Source of the DNA: an uncultured Succiniclasticum sp. | GTDB lineage: Bacteria; Bacillota; Negativicutes; Acidaminococcales; Acidaminococcaceae | DNA length: 64,000 nt | Assembly (NCBI GenBank): GCA_902801365.1 | Contig: CADCHY010000006.1 | Span: forward strand, 1 to 64,000 | Reading direction: 5' to 3' | Part shown: positions 17,001 to 26,582 of the stretch, piece by piece | How the letters are laid out: every line of letters starts with the position of its first letter | Numbering within the stretch: position 1 is the stretch's first letter | Position numbers and translations under genes: made by a program | Notes under the pieces: generated by a model | What the model was told of the DNA's origin: nothing | Databases searched by the model: none | What the model saw: the letters and a program-made list of their open reading frames with translations, nothing else

Positions 17001-17899
17001 GCCCCGTGGGAACTGTCAGTGTGGGTAAGCCTGGCGAAGAACGTACAATTACCAACGTGGCAGCCGGCCGCATCGGTCCTGACAGTACAGATGCTGTCAA
17101 TGGTTCCGAACTGTACGCGGTTGAACAGAAAGTAGCTGCAAATTCGGCAGATATTATCAATTTAAGCAACCGTGTTGATAAAGTCGGTGCAGGCGCAGCA
17201 GCGTTGGCAGCCTTGCACCCCATGGACTTTAACCCGGACGACAAGCTGCAGTTCTCGGCCGGCGTAGGTAACTACCGCGGTGAAACGGCGGCAGCCGTCG
17301 GTGCGTTCTATCGGCCAGACGAAAGTGTCATGTTTAGTATCAGTGGAACATTCGGCAACAGCGATAACATGGTAAACGCAGGCATCACCTTCGGTCTGGA
17401 CGGCACCCGGAACCGGATAACCCGGAGCCGCACGGCCATGGCCCGCGAGATCCAGGATCTGCGCAGCCTGGTGACCCAGATGGCGGCCCGGATGGACCGT
17501 CTGGAAGGTGCTAATACGGAGACGGCCATGTTCCCGGATGTACCGGAAAATCACTGGGCTTACGAGTATGTGGAAGACCTGCAGAAACGCGGCGCGCTGA
17601 AGGGATATCCGGATGGTCTGTTCAAGGGTGACCGTTCTATGACACGTTATGAATTTGCGGCGATGTTGGACCGCCTGGTCCGCAGCGGCGTAACGCTGGA
17701 TTCCAAGATTGCCAAAGAGTTCGAGCCGGAACTGGGTCGTATTTATGTAGAACGGATCTCCGGTCAAGACAATGACCGCAAGAAAGTGGAACGGGTACGT
17801 GTCAACAATTCGGATTCGAAGTATCCGGAAGGGAAGACCCGTGACGTCTACGGCAGCAAGATTGTGACGGAGATTCCGAAGGCAGCGGAAGTGAAGTAA
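14030..17899 (+). CDS. Trimeric autotransporter adhesin with aromatic YadA-type head repeats and C-terminal SLH domain
   Basis: 1289 residues. ESPR (MNKIFKVVWSKTKNSYVVVS), cleavage near A56. Regular YadA-head repeats (about 60-440) are followed by a long block (about 445-780) of 14-15-residue repeats in which the usual AIG core is replaced by TAFG or TAWG. Standard repeats then return, with SGAFGDPDTV and VVGNNS segments. The neck/stalk has GKPGEERTITNVAAGR and STDAVNGSELYAVEQ. The YadA anchor (about 1055-1125) is followed by a short coiled coil (about 1135-1165) and an SLH domain (about 1166-1220: FPDVPENHWAYEYVEDL, GYPDGLFKG, MTRYEFAAMLDRL). The stalk-to-anchor part is nearly the same protein as in the 3206 adhesin but with many synonymous differences. 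RBS AAGGGAG. An adhesion role is expected; ligand unknown. Confidence 0.92.
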   Translation: MNKIFKVVWSKTKNSYVVVSEIAKRNGKCSSSLNKKLIAAFLIAGTVLSAGGSAWAASYSAGGATANGRESVAVGAGSEINGSLLQGATASIYGPYNIIDSKTGVMYDGVANSVVGVGNLTNNANGALIWGAGNTIENAYGDVSKSTELQAAVRAYMQSQTEDNLKKAIDALSSAVAGSGGNVMAVGGANTAGSEGNVSYSQLMGVSNKLQSGNFNFLDGYNNTVKGDNNIAIGSDIIITANEAVVIGKEGKVESNNGDGSFVLGNNASATSAKSVALGSDSVADREAGGEVGYDVMEESAYSGTDKTSPTWTSTLGAVSVGVAKDAAGKQQTRQIINVAAGSKPTDAVNVAQLQLVASAVEDAKVHYFSVNDGGSPKNNYDNDGASETYAIAIGPDASASGSSSIAIGYGAQATGDGAIAIGEGSTGQLIASGSNSYVHGFSAQAAGPDATAWGILTVAGQDEADRNATWEMLNQMDHAGEPGEKDEFGIGATAWGQYNKAYGTDATAFGEGNIAYGIHSTAFGTENTTYGRASTAWGEFNEASGYDSTVFGQSNVASNAQATAFGVGTTASGEASTAFGVSTTASGFMAATAFGYGTTAEGSASTAFGMISTASGMASTAFGAYTNATKDYATAWGYGTNATNNYATAWGASNTASGQAATAFGNGTKASGNMATAFGSGSQATALNATAFGVKNTANAQAATAFGNLTTASGLMSTSFGQYTEASGKGATAFGLGTADEKVTASGEGATAFGSKTVAAGNYATAFGVNSKAYGENSLAALGGTVGKTANGEGKGSVAIGDGAEVLVDYAYAIGQNAKALEENTIAIGNNTEATGAGAVVFGNESKVSGENSIAIGKGHTVSGNNSGAFGDPDTVDGDYSYVVGNNSTVDSDANESFIMGNQSTTSAKRGLIFGNESKVSGEGGIVAGSKSEVSAKDSVAIGNNAKATMENSVALGSGSETTHMGGLDGKKEIEIPGTNTKYTNIKGESPVGTVSVGKPGEERTITNVAAGRIGPDSTDAVNGSELYAVEQKVAANSADIINLSNRVDKVGAGAAALAALHPMDFNPDDKLQFSAGVGNYRGETAAAVGAFYRPDESVMFSISGTFGNSDNMVNAGITFGLDGTRNRITRSRTAMAREIQDLRSLVTQMAARMDRLEGANTETAMFPDVPENHWAYEYVEDLQKRGALKGYPDGLFKGDRSMTRYEFAAMLDRLVRSGVTLDSKIAKEFEPELGRIYVERISGQDNDRKKVERVRVNNSDSKYPEGKTRDVYGSKIVTEIPKAAEVK

Positions 17900-17953
17900 G
17901 AACAAAATAGAAAAACACTAAAGAGACAAAAAGCAAAAAATACTTTTAGCGAC

Positions 17954-17982
17954 ACCCGGGCATAATGCCCGGGTTTTCTTTT
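17954..17982 (+). terminator. Rho-independent terminator
   Basis: ACCCGGGCA (17954-17962) and TGCCCGGGT (17966-17974), followed by TTTCTTTT. Confidence 0.9.
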
Positions 17983-18130
17983 GTATGGAATCATTAGTGT
18001 CTAATTATACGGGTAGAAAGATAAATCATACTACTCAAAAATTCAGAAAAATGATAAAATTCATGCGGTGAAAATTCATTGCAATGCAGTTAAAATATGA
18101 ATCTCAACCTTTTGGGAAGGGGGTACGAGA

Positions 18131-18934
18131 ATGAATAAAATTTATTGCGTGATCTGGAGCAAAGTCAGAAACTGCTATGTAGTTGTCTCGGAAATTGCCA
18201 AAGCACACAGTAAAGGCAGTTCAGCTGTCCGCCGTGTTCCCTGTATGGGTGCAGTCCTTACTACAATGTTGTTGGCTTCTGTTTTGAGTTTTGGGATAAG
18301 TGCGCCTGTTTGGGCAGATGGAACGGCGACGATAACCGGCGCATCAGGCAGTAATACATTAGCTACTATTAAAGCTGGAAAAGGGATTTCTGTTACTGAG
18401 GAAGACGGTGTGGTTGTTACTGTTTCTGCAGACGGTTCATTGGCTCTTCTGAACGATTACATGGTGTTTAGTTCGGTGTATGCAGATGATAAGCCCGTTG
18501 TAACAAATACAAAAAGTTCTTTTGCTTTAGGTCGTAGAAGTGTTATCAAAGGGTCCGATGCATCGTCTTTGAGTGAGAATAACATCGCAATTGGCTCAAT
18601 GGCGCAAGTTTATGCGTCGTCAACAAAGGGTTGGAATACTGCATTAGGATATAATGCAAGAACTGGTGCTGATAAGAATATTTTTACTAATTATTCAACT
18701 GCAATTGGCAGTGAGGCCAGAGTTTTTGGGGATTGGGGTATTTCTATCGGAAATACTTCTCAGGTAGGTTCAACGCAGTCTTATAAGAATGATCAGAACA
18801 AAACTGTCTATGCAACTGCTAATAAGGCGGTTGCCATGCGGTTGCCATTGGGAATAATTCAGCTGCATATTCTGATAACAGTACAGCAATTGGTAATGGT
18901 GCTAAAGCAGGTAAAATTACTACAAAAACAGTAA
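18131..18934 (+). CDS. Trimeric autotransporter adhesin, 5' fragment of a frameshifted gene
   Basis: This is the N-terminal part of one gene spanning 18131-24108. As read it gives 267 residues: ESPR (MNKIYCVIWSKVRNCYVVVS), signal cleavage near A62, an N-terminal beta-rich stretch (TITGASGSNTLATIKAGKG), then YadA-type head repeats (NIAIGSMAQV, TAIGSEARVFG). The sensible sequence stops at KAVA, after which the frame goes out of register and ends at 18934. The cause is an exact 11-bp tandem duplication at 18827-18848. With one copy the frame reads KAVAIGNNSAAYSDNSTAIG and continues into the downstream part. Product as written: a short secreted head fragment with no anchor, so non-functional as an adhesin. 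RBS GGAAGGGGG at 18115-18123. Confidence 0.88.
   Translation: MNKIYCVIWSKVRNCYVVVSEIAKAHSKGSSAVRRVPCMGAVLTTMLLASVLSFGISAPVWADGTATITGASGSNTLATIKAGKGISVTEEDGVVVTVSADGSLALLNDYMVFSSVYADDKPVVTNTKSSFALGRRSVIKGSDASSLSENNIAIGSMAQVYASSTKGWNTALGYNARTGADKNIFTNYSTAIGSEARVFGDWGISIGNTSQVGSTQSYKNDQNKTVYATANKAVAMRLPLGIIQLHILITVQQLVMVLKQVKLLQKQ
18827..18848 (+). repeat. 11-bp tandem duplication that breaks the adhesin reading frame
   Basis: GCGGTTGCCAT occurs twice back to back (18827-18837, 18838-18848). With both copies the gene is out of frame. With one copy the length from 18131 to 24108 is 5967 bases, exactly 1989 codons including the stop. Confidence 0.95.
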
Positions 18935-19116
18935 AAGTTTCAAAAGCCACCGCAATTGGTGATTCGTCTCAAGCTACTAACAATGATACTACTGCGATAG
19001 GTTCAGGCTCAAAAGCTTTTGGTTCGAGCAGTTCGGCAATCGGTGCATATACTGTTGCTACCGGAATTCAAAATGTTGCGGTAGGCACGGGATCAGAAGC
19101 CCGGAAATATGAGACT

Positions 19117-22100
19117 ATGGCTCTGGGTTTCCATTCGGTCGCTGCTCATTCGGAAAGTATTGCTGTAGGGCATGATTCAGTGACTTTTGGTGATAGTTCG
19201 CTGGCGATAGGTCATTTAGCTTTAACTGGCATGCCAGTCATAGAAGGGTATAGTGATAAAGCTGGTATCAAATACGTTGAGGTCCCAAACGGAAGCAAAA
19301 TCAGTTCTCAGCCAAAAAGTACATCAAAGCTATATATTCAGACATCTGATGGAACCGTACTATTATACGAATGTACGATTGACGCTGAAGAGAAAGGTAA
19401 ATATTATAAGGTAAAAGCTAAAGAAACTTATGATGCACAAGGAAAAGTTAATGGATGGAAATTTGTAAAAGTTGATAAATTTGGGGACGATGCTGAAAGT
19501 GATGACGATGCTGTCCAGTATAGAGCGGTAGAGAATACAAATAAAGATATCAGACCGTCAGGCGATGCGGTAAGTCATATTGACTATTTTGTACAGATTG
19601 AAAAAGACAATAATGGTACGTTTAAAGATGTCGCAGGTACAAAAACAAATACACTTGACGGTGGTATTGCTATCGGTTCCTATACGATTGCTCAGGGAGA
19701 ACATTCCATGGCATTGGGTCTTACCTCTGCCGCGTATGGGAAGAACAGCGTTGCCCAGGGTCTGTACGCTAATGCATATGGCGAAGGAGCCATTTCTTTC
19801 GGACATGAAGCGTTATCAGGCGCGCATGTTAAGATTGAACCTGGCAGAAAAAAGATAGAGGATGTCTATACAATCAATTTTTCAGTATCAAAAGGGGGAG
19901 AATCAGAACGGACTCTGTTAGACGGCAGCATAGCTAAAGTTAACAAGAACAGTATCTATCTCATTGAAGACGGAAACATAGAAGTAAACGCTAACGGAAA
20001 AATTCTCAAAGTTGGTGACGCAGATTTTGGTTACGATGCGGACAAAATAAAATTAAAAAAATCCGGTGATTCAGTAAAAAGAGATGCTGATACAGGATAT
20101 TATTATTATCAAAAGAATGGAAAAAATGTAATGGTCAGCCCGGATGAGATACTGACTTTTACTGGCACTGATGGTCAGACGGTTGATATTGCGGCTGGTA
20201 AGATGACCTTGTCATCCGGTGGCATCTCCTTCGGTTCCTATTCTCATGCTGAAGGAGACAAGGCGATGGCAATCGGCCGTGTGGCAGGCGCCTACGGAAG
20301 AAACAGCACGGCCGTTGGCCAGTTCGCTAATTCCTTAGGCGAAGATTCCATGGCAATAGGTCATAATGCTTCGGCAGGTGCGAAAGTGGATATGAGCACA
20401 TTGGACGAAGAGCATCATTCTGCCACCATAAAATTGACAGACGGGATGCCTGAAACCAGCGGCGGTAAAGCCGGCATTGCGATAGGTTCTTATTCCCATG
20501 CGGCCGGCGACAAAGCTGTAGCTATTGGCAGGGGAAACATCGTAACCGGGGATAACAGTATCGCGATTGGTACCGGTCATAAGGTGAGAGGTAATAATTC
20601 CGGTGCATTTGGTGATCCGAACGTTGTAAATGCGCACAATTCTTATATTGTTGGTAATGAGAGTACGATTGACGGGTCAAATACGGCTGAAGAGATTACT
20701 GTCACGGACGCTTTTGTTATGGGTAACAGCAGTAGTGTTGATAAAACCGGAGGGATTGTTTTTGGTTCCGGTTCTTCTGTGACAGCAGAGAATGGCCTTG
20801 CGCTGGGAAATAATGCTGCTGTATCCGTTGCAGGCGGTGTGGCGCTGGGAAATGAAAGTGTGGCAACCAGGGAGCTGAGCGAAGGTGGATATAACCCGGC
20901 AACGAGAGAAGAAAAGTATACAGATGGGACGGGAGTATGGGAATCTTCAGCGGCAGCGGTATCCGTTGGCGGAACGGTTACAACGGTAGACGATGAAGGG
21001 AATGCAACAACGAAAACAGTTACCCGTCAGATTACCAACGTAGCTGCAGGATCAGAACTTTCTGACGCGGTGAACGTTGCCCAGCTGAAAGCAGCGAGCG
21101 TGGAACTGGAGAAAGGCGCGAATATAACACTGGGAACGAAACACGACCCGGATGACGGTCATATGATTTATACGATCAATGCAGCGGGTAGCGGGGATGC
21201 AATTCATTTCTACTCTGTCAATTCTTCAGACGAGACAGCAGGAAACTATGACAATAAAGGGGCAAAGGGTAGCAATGCTCTGGCAGCAGGCGTAAATGCG
21301 AAGGCTAGTGGTGATAATTCTGTTGCTGTCGGCAACGATGCAAACGCAAAAGCAGATAATTCTATTGCCATTGGCAATGGGGCAAAAGCGAAAGAAGATG
21401 ACGCAATAGCCATCGGTAGCGGTGCGACGGCAAAGGGTGTCGGATCTATTGCCCTGGGACGTCACGGTGCTAAAGCTATCGGTTGGGACGCCATGGCCTG
21501 GGGTGTAGACACAAAAGCCAAAGGCGACGAATCAACTGCCTGGGGTTCATTAACGAAGGCCAAAGGAGACGGAAGCACCGCCTTCGGTTTTGAAACCGTA
21601 GCAAAGGGAGATTATTCCACCGCCTGGGGTGAACAGACAAAAGCAACAGGAGAAGTTGCCACTGCCTGGGGCAGCAATGCGACGGCGAAAGGGGATTCTT
21701 CTACCGCGTGGGGTGATGAAACAATAGCTGCTGGGACAAATGCCACCGCCTGGGGCGTACAGACAAAGGCAAAAGGCTTCTCATCCACGGCGTTCGGTTA
21801 TTATACAAAAGCCAAAGGAGAAATGGCGACGGCCTGGGGGAGTTATACGAATGCGGCAGGAAACTCTTCGACGGCGTTCGGCGAAAGAAGCACGGCTTAT
21901 GGTGGTAATTCTCTGGCGGCGCTCGGAGGCACAACCGGGTCGGATGCTGAAGACGGAAATGCGGTAAGCTCCGTTGCTTTGGGCAAAAACGCAGTTGCGT
22001 TTAAAGACCATACCTATGCCATCGGTCAGGATGCAGAAGCAAGGGGAGATAATACGATTGCGCTGGGAAACAGCGTAGTTGCTGAAGGGAAGAATGCGGT

Positions 22101-24108
22101 TGCCATCGGTTCGGGGAAAATCACCCGGCAGATCGGAACTCTGATAGAAACCGATTCTCACGGAGAGACAACGTATTCCTTTACGGATGGCTCCGGTAAT
22201 TCAAGGACAATTGAAGAAGATGAAGACGGACGTCATTATTATGTAAATGACAGTGGAACAAAGATTTATCTGGAAAGAAATGATGTCCTGAGTATGACTG
22301 ATAACAGGGATGATGACGAGGCGGAAGATCTGATTACCACGACTAAATACCTCATAACGGAAGCTGAAAATCCTGCGCAGGCAAGCGGCGATAATTCTAT
22401 TGCGGTGGGAATGTCCGCAAATGCGTCCGGGAATGACGGTATTGCTATCGGAACCGGATCTGGTGCCGGGGAAGATGGCGCAATCGCCTTTGGCAACAAC
22501 GCCTCTGCAACTAAGGCAAACAGCGTGGCGTTGGGCTCCGGTTCCTCTATGACAGAAATTGGCGGTATGAAGGAGCTGGCAATCAACGGGAAAACATATA
22601 AATTTGCAGGGACACCCAGTGAAGATAACGGGACAGTGAGCATTGGTTCTGCAGGCAAAGAACGTACGATTCTCAATGTGGCTCCGGGCCGGATTTCTGA
22701 CGCCAGCACTGACGCCATCAACGGCAGCCAGTTGTATGCAGCTATTGATGCAATGCAGTTCGATATTGTGGCCGGAGACAACGTTGAGGTGATTAAAGAA
22801 ACTAGCAACGGACATACCAAGTATACGATTCATTCGCTAAATGCGATTGTTCAGGCTGTTCCGGACAATACTGTTACGGTTGATGATGAGGTCGGAACAG
22901 GAGCGACAAATGGTAAAACGACTGACTTGACTCCAGATAGTACCGGCTCGGCTGCAGGCAACGGAACGGGTGCAGGAACAACCGGCGGCAGTACAACTGC
23001 AACAACGCCGGAACCGACACCTTCCCAGGAATCGATTGGGCCGTTGGCTCCGAATGAAACGAAACCCAATAACCATACGACAACGTACACTGTGGATGCA
23101 GCTGATTCCAAGGTGTCCGGTGTCGAGGTAAAATCAGGCGAATCAAAAACAACAGCCAATAAAACGGAAACCGAGTATACCGTCACTGTAACGTCCAATG
23201 AACAGAGTGTTGAGGATAACGTAATCAAAACAACAGTAGTTCCCAAAACTGCAAAATTCACTGTTACGGATACCCGCAACAGGGTTGTCGCCGGAGACAA
23301 TATTACAGTCACAGCAAGCGGTGACGATGAAAAGGGTCCTGTTACTTATACCATCAGCGCCAAAGCTGCCACTAATGTTAAAGTAATTGACGGGGATAAC
23401 ACCACGGTGACCGAAGGCAAAGACGGTGACTTCACAACGTATGCGGTTAATGTAGTAACCGACGGCAAAGTAGCTTCCGGCGACAGCGGCATTGTAACCG
23501 GCGGCACCGTTTACAAGGAAACCCGTGTGGAGAAAGACGGCAACTACATTAAGAAAGACAACACGGCCGCGGAAAACATTACAGCGCTGGATGAAAAGGT
23601 TAAAGATAATGCGACGAGTATCGAAAATCTGAATAACGAGTTCAACAACACGTTCAATCAGATGAACCGTCTGGACGACCGTATGCGGAAAGGCCTGGCA
23701 GGCGCGGCCGCGTTGGCAGCCCTGCACCCCATGGACTTTGATCCGGATGATAAGCTGCAGTTCTCGGCCGGCGTGGGTAATTACCGCAGTGAAACGGCAG
23801 CGGCTATCGGTGCCTTCTACCGTCCGAATGAAAAAGTGATGTTCAGTATCGGCGGAACTTTTGGCAACAGTGATAACCTGATTAATGCCGGTATTACCTT
23901 CGGGCTGGACGGCAACCGGAACCGGATTCCCCGGAGCCGCAACGCTATGGCTCATGAAATTGTGGAGCTGAAACAACAGGTTGCAAAACAAGACGAACAG
24001 ATTGCTAAACAAAATGAACAAATCGCCAAACAGGATGAACAGATTGCCAAACTGACTGAACTGGTGAACAAACTGGCCGGGACAGAACAAAAGGCTGAAA
24101 CCCGGTGA
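19117..24108 (+). CDS. Trimeric autotransporter adhesin, main 3' part of the frameshifted gene
   Basis: 1663 residues from the first ATG of this frame, but the frame is meaningful back to 18849 and belongs to the gene starting at 18131 (restored length 1988). It contains many YadA-head repeats interrupted by non-repeat insertions. A block of TAWG/TAFG aromatic repeats lies at about residues 788-945 of this frame. Further repeats, a Thr/Pro/Gly-rich region (about 1250-1320), stalk domains with VVAGDNITVTASG-type motifs and a coiled coil (about 1490-1525) follow. The YadA anchor spans about 1528-1600. After the anchor it has a heptad coiled coil made of AKQDEQI/AKQNEQI repeats instead of an SLH domain. 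Without the upstream signal peptide this part would not be exported, so the gene is off unless the duplication is resolved. Followed by two terminators. Confidence 0.88.
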   Translation: MALGFHSVAAHSESIAVGHDSVTFGDSSLAIGHLALTGMPVIEGYSDKAGIKYVEVPNGSKISSQPKSTSKLYIQTSDGTVLLYECTIDAEEKGKYYKVKAKETYDAQGKVNGWKFVKVDKFGDDAESDDDAVQYRAVENTNKDIRPSGDAVSHIDYFVQIEKDNNGTFKDVAGTKTNTLDGGIAIGSYTIAQGEHSMALGLTSAAYGKNSVAQGLYANAYGEGAISFGHEALSGAHVKIEPGRKKIEDVYTINFSVSKGGESERTLLDGSIAKVNKNSIYLIEDGNIEVNANGKILKVGDADFGYDADKIKLKKSGDSVKRDADTGYYYYQKNGKNVMVSPDEILTFTGTDGQTVDIAAGKMTLSSGGISFGSYSHAEGDKAMAIGRVAGAYGRNSTAVGQFANSLGEDSMAIGHNASAGAKVDMSTLDEEHHSATIKLTDGMPETSGGKAGIAIGSYSHAAGDKAVAIGRGNIVTGDNSIAIGTGHKVRGNNSGAFGDPNVVNAHNSYIVGNESTIDGSNTAEEITVTDAFVMGNSSSVDKTGGIVFGSGSSVTAENGLALGNNAAVSVAGGVALGNESVATRELSEGGYNPATREEKYTDGTGVWESSAAAVSVGGTVTTVDDEGNATTKTVTRQITNVAAGSELSDAVNVAQLKAASVELEKGANITLGTKHDPDDGHMIYTINAAGSGDAIHFYSVNSSDETAGNYDNKGAKGSNALAAGVNAKASGDNSVAVGNDANAKADNSIAIGNGAKAKEDDAIAIGSGATAKGVGSIALGRHGAKAIGWDAMAWGVDTKAKGDESTAWGSLTKAKGDGSTAFGFETVAKGDYSTAWGEQTKATGEVATAWGSNATAKGDSSTAWGDETIAAGTNATAWGVQTKAKGFSSTAFGYYTKAKGEMATAWGSYTNAAGNSSTAFGERSTAYGGNSLAALGGTTGSDAEDGNAVSSVALGKNAVAFKDHTYAIGQDAEARGDNTIALGNSVVAEGKNAVAIGSGKITRQIGTLIETDSHGETTYSFTDGSGNSRTIEEDEDGRHYYVNDSGTKIYLERNDVLSMTDNRDDDEAEDLITTTKYLITEAENPAQASGDNSIAVGMSANASGNDGIAIGTGSGAGEDGAIAFGNNASATKANSVALGSGSSMTEIGGMKELAINGKTYKFAGTPSEDNGTVSIGSAGKERTILNVAPGRISDASTDAINGSQLYAAIDAMQFDIVAGDNVEVIKETSNGHTKYTIHSLNAIVQAVPDNTVTVDDEVGTGATNGKTTDLTPDSTGSAAGNGTGAGTTGGSTTATTPEPTPSQESIGPLAPNETKPNNHTTTYTVDAADSKVSGVEVKSGESKTTANKTETEYTVTVTSNEQSVEDNVIKTTVVPKTAKFTVTDTRNRVVAGDNITVTASGDDEKGPVTYTISAKAATNVKVIDGDNTTVTEGKDGDFTTYAVNVVTDGKVASGDSGIVTGGTVYKETRVEKDGNYIKKDNTAAENITALDEKVKDNATSIENLNNEFNNTFNQMNRLDDRMRKGLAGAAALAALHPMDFDPDDKLQFSAGVGNYRSETAAAIGAFYRPNEKVMFSIGGTFGNSDNLINAGITFGLDGNRNRIPRSRNAMAHEIVELKQQVAKQDEQIAKQNEQIAKQDEQIAKLTELVNKLAGTEQKAETR

Positions 24109-24181
24109 TGTTCCCATGCAGCTGGCAGTAAAGGCAGAAACACAACAATATAAAACTCAAGAGACAGAATACATTTTTACC

Positions 24182-24213
24182 AACCCCCGGGTGCAATATC
24201 TGGGGGTTTTTTA
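24182..24213 (+). terminator. Rho-independent terminator
   Basis: AACCCCC (24182-24188) pairs with GGGGGTT (24202-24208), followed by a T-run. Confidence 0.8.
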
Positions 24214-24228
24214 GATACCGTAACATAC

Positions 24229-24258
24229 AATCCGGGGAAAAAACACCCGGATTTTTTT
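24229..24258 (+). terminator. Second, tandem terminator
   Basis: AATCCGGG (24229-24236) and CCCGGATT (24246-24253) with a seven-T run overlapping the right arm. Tandem termination closes the adhesin island before pnp. Confidence 0.8.
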
Positions 24259-24463
24259 CGAGAAGCCGCATGGTTAGCGGGGTTACGCCCTACGCACTCT
24301 TTAATATATGATAGACAGGCGCTATGCATCAGTAACGCATAACCGCCAGACAGATAATTCAAACTGCATGAAAGTGGGGTCATGGGGGCTTGCGCAAAAA
24401 ACAGTTAGTTCCCACGTTGTATTGCAATCTGTGAAGAAACAGGAAAATCTCTTCATTTTTATA
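24259..24463. other. Intergenic spacer between adhesin island and pnp
   Basis: No coding frame or recognised RNA. A bulged hairpin (GGCG...TATGC / GCATA...CGCC, about 24317-24345) is visible but has no T-run. Confidence 0.4.
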
Positions 24464-24492
24464 TTGACCAAAAGTGTAACAAACTTTATAAT
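24464..24492 (+). promoter_or_regulatory. Promoter of pnp
   Basis: TTGACC (24464-24469), 17-base spacer, TATAAT (24487-24492), about 95 bases before the pnp start. Confidence 0.8.
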
Positions 24493-24587
24493 ATATATGT
24501 TTATGCTTGTTTTCAGTAACCCATTTTTATAGTTGCGGTTAATCTAACTGCAAAGGTAAGAGAAAGTGTAAGAGTATAGGAGGAAAA

Positions 24588-26582
24588 ATGATGAAGAGTT
24601 ACACAATGGACCTGGGCGGCAGACCTCTGACGCTGGAATTCGGCGAAGTCTGCAAACAGGCCAACGGCGGTCTGCTGGTGCGTTACGGCGATACGGTTGT
24701 AGTGGTTGCCGCTACCGGTACCAAGACCCCCCGTGAAGGCGTGGATTTCTTCCCGCTGACTGTTGATTTCGAAGAAAAAATGTACGCGGTAGGCAAGATC
24801 CCGGGAGGCTTTATCAAACGGGAAGGTCGTCCCAGCACCCATGCGGTACTGACCAGCCGTCTGATCGACCGTCCCATCCGTCCCATGTTCCCGGACGGGT
24901 ACCGGAATGATGTGCAGATTGTTGCTACTGCGGTTTCCGTAGATCCGGACAATGCGCCGGATATCCCGGGCATGATCGGCGCTTCTGCTGCGCTGTGCGT
25001 ATCCGATATTCCCTTTGAAGGACCCATCGCCGGTGTGCGCGTAGGTCTGATCGACGGACAGTATATCGTCAACCCGACTGTGGAACAGTTCAAGGTGAGC
25101 CGCCTGAACCTGGCGGTAGCCGGAACCACGGACGCCATCCTGATGGTAGAAGCCGGCTGCAAGGAAATCTCCGAACAGGAAATGCTGGACGCGATTTTCT
25201 TTGCCCATGAGAACATCAAAAAGATCTGCGAATTTATCAGCGGCATCCAGGCAGAAATCGGCAAACCGAAAATGGAAGTGCCCAAGTACAATCCGCCGGA
25301 AGAACTGGTAAAAGAAATCGAAGAGTTCGGCGCTGAAAAACTGAAAGCGGCCCTCATGGACGCCAACAAACTGCAGCGCGAAGAAAACGTGGACCGCGTG
25401 AAGAAAGAAATTGCGGAAGCGTTTATCGAAAAATATCCGGACAACGGTACCGACGTTGCCTATATTACCCAGAAGCTGGTTAAGAAAATCGTACGCCGCA
25501 CCATCGCGGTGGACAAGATCCGTCCGGACGGACGGGCGCTGGATGAAGTGCGTCCGGTTACCTGCCGCGTGGGCCTGCTGCCCCGGGTACATGGTTCCTC
25601 GCTCTTCACCCGCGGCCAGACCCAGATCATGAACGCCTGCACCCTGGCCCCGCTGCGTGAAGCACAGGTCATTGAAGGCCTGGGACCGGAAGAGATGCAG
25701 CGTTACATTCACCATTACAATTTCCCGCCGTACTCCGTTGGCGAGACCAAACCCCTGCGCAGCCCGGGCCGTCGCGAGATTGGTCACGGTGCGCTGGCGG
25801 AACGCGCATTGCTGCCGGTTATTCCTTCCGAGGAAGATTTCCCGTACACCCTGCGTCTGGTTTCCGAAGTGCTGGAATCCAACGGTTCTTCTTCCATGGG
25901 TTCCGTATGCGCCAGCACCCTGTCCCTGATGGATGCGGGCGTGCCTATTAAAGCTCCGGTGGCCGGTGTGGCCATGGGCCTGGTAAAAGACGGCGATTTC
26001 TTCACCATCCTGACGGATATCCAGGGCCTGGAAGACGCGCTGGGCGATATGGACTTCAAGGTTGCCGGCACAGAACACGGCATCACCGCCATGCAGATGG
26101 ATATGAAGATCGACGGCATCAACCGCGAGATCTTCGAGCAGGCGCTGGCCCAGGCCAAACGCGGCCGCGAATTCATCATGGGCAAGATGATGGAATGCAT
26201 CAGCGAGCCCCGCAAGTCCCTGTCCAGATGGGCTCCCAAGATTACTTCCATCACCGTGGATCCGGAAAAGATCGCCAAGATCATCGGGCCCGGCGGCAAG
26301 ACCATTAAGAAGATCGTGGAAGACACCGGCGCCAAGATCGATATCGAAGACACCGGCAAGGTTTATATCGCTTCCCCGGACTCCGATGCCATTGAAAAGG
26401 CCATCAAGGCCATTGACGGCATTACGGCGGAAGCGGAAGTGGGCAAGGTCTATACCGGCAAAGTAACCCGCATCATGAACTTCGGCGCCTTTGTGGAAAT
26501 CCTGCCGGGCAAGGAAGGCATGGTTCACATTTCCCAGCTCTCCACCGAACGGGTAGAGAAAGTGGAAGACCATCGGCGATGA
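24588..26582 (+). CDS. pnp: Polynucleotide phosphorylase, 3' end frameshifted
   Basis: PNPase degrades RNA phosphorolytically and joins RNA decay complexes. Two RNase PH-like halves (about 1-215 and 305-540) are joined by a helical domain. The second half has the usual [15 protein letters not shown] segment. They are followed by a KH domain ([27 protein letters not shown]) and the start of an S1 domain ([28 protein letters not shown]). The frame ends early at 26582 after VEDHRR. Removing one C at 26570/26571 restores [20 protein letters not shown] and an ending QGSKK with stop at 26665-26667, giving 692 residues, the normal length. RBS AGGAGG (24578-24583) fits the second ATG (24591, [10 protein letters not shown]) slightly better than the first. 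Sequencing error or real truncation of the last S1 strands cannot be told apart here. Confidence 0.95.
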   Translation: MMKSYTMDLGGRPLTLEFGEVCKQANGGLLVRYGDTVVVVAATGTKTPREGVDFFPLTVDFEEKMYAVGKIPGGFIKREGRPSTHAVLTSRLIDRPIRPMFPDGYRNDVQIVATAVSVDPDNAPDIPGMIGASAALCVSDIPFEGPIAGVRVGLIDGQYIVNPTVEQFKVSRLNLAVAGTTDAILMVEAGCKEISEQEMLDAIFFAHENIKKICEFISGIQAEIGKPKMEVPKYNPPEELVKEIEEFGAEKLKAALMDANKLQREENVDRVKKEIAEAFIEKYPDNGTDVAYITQKLVKKIVRRTIAVDKIRPDGRALDEVRPVTCRVGLLPRVHGSSLFTRGQTQIMNACTLAPLREAQVIEGLGPEEMQRYIHHYNFPPYSVGETKPLRSPGRREIGHGALAERALLPVIPSEEDFPYTLRLVSEVLESNGSSSMGSVCASTLSLMDAGVPIKAPVAGVAMGLVKDGDFFTILTDIQGLEDALGDMDFKVAGTEHGITAMQMDMKIDGINREIFEQALAQAKRGREFIMGKMMECISEPRKSLSRWAPKITSITVDPEKIAKIIGPGGKTIKKIVEDTGAKIDIEDTGKVYIASPDSDAIEKAIKAIDGITAEAEVGKVYTGKVTRIMNFGAFVEILPGKEGMVHISQLSTERVEKVEDHRR

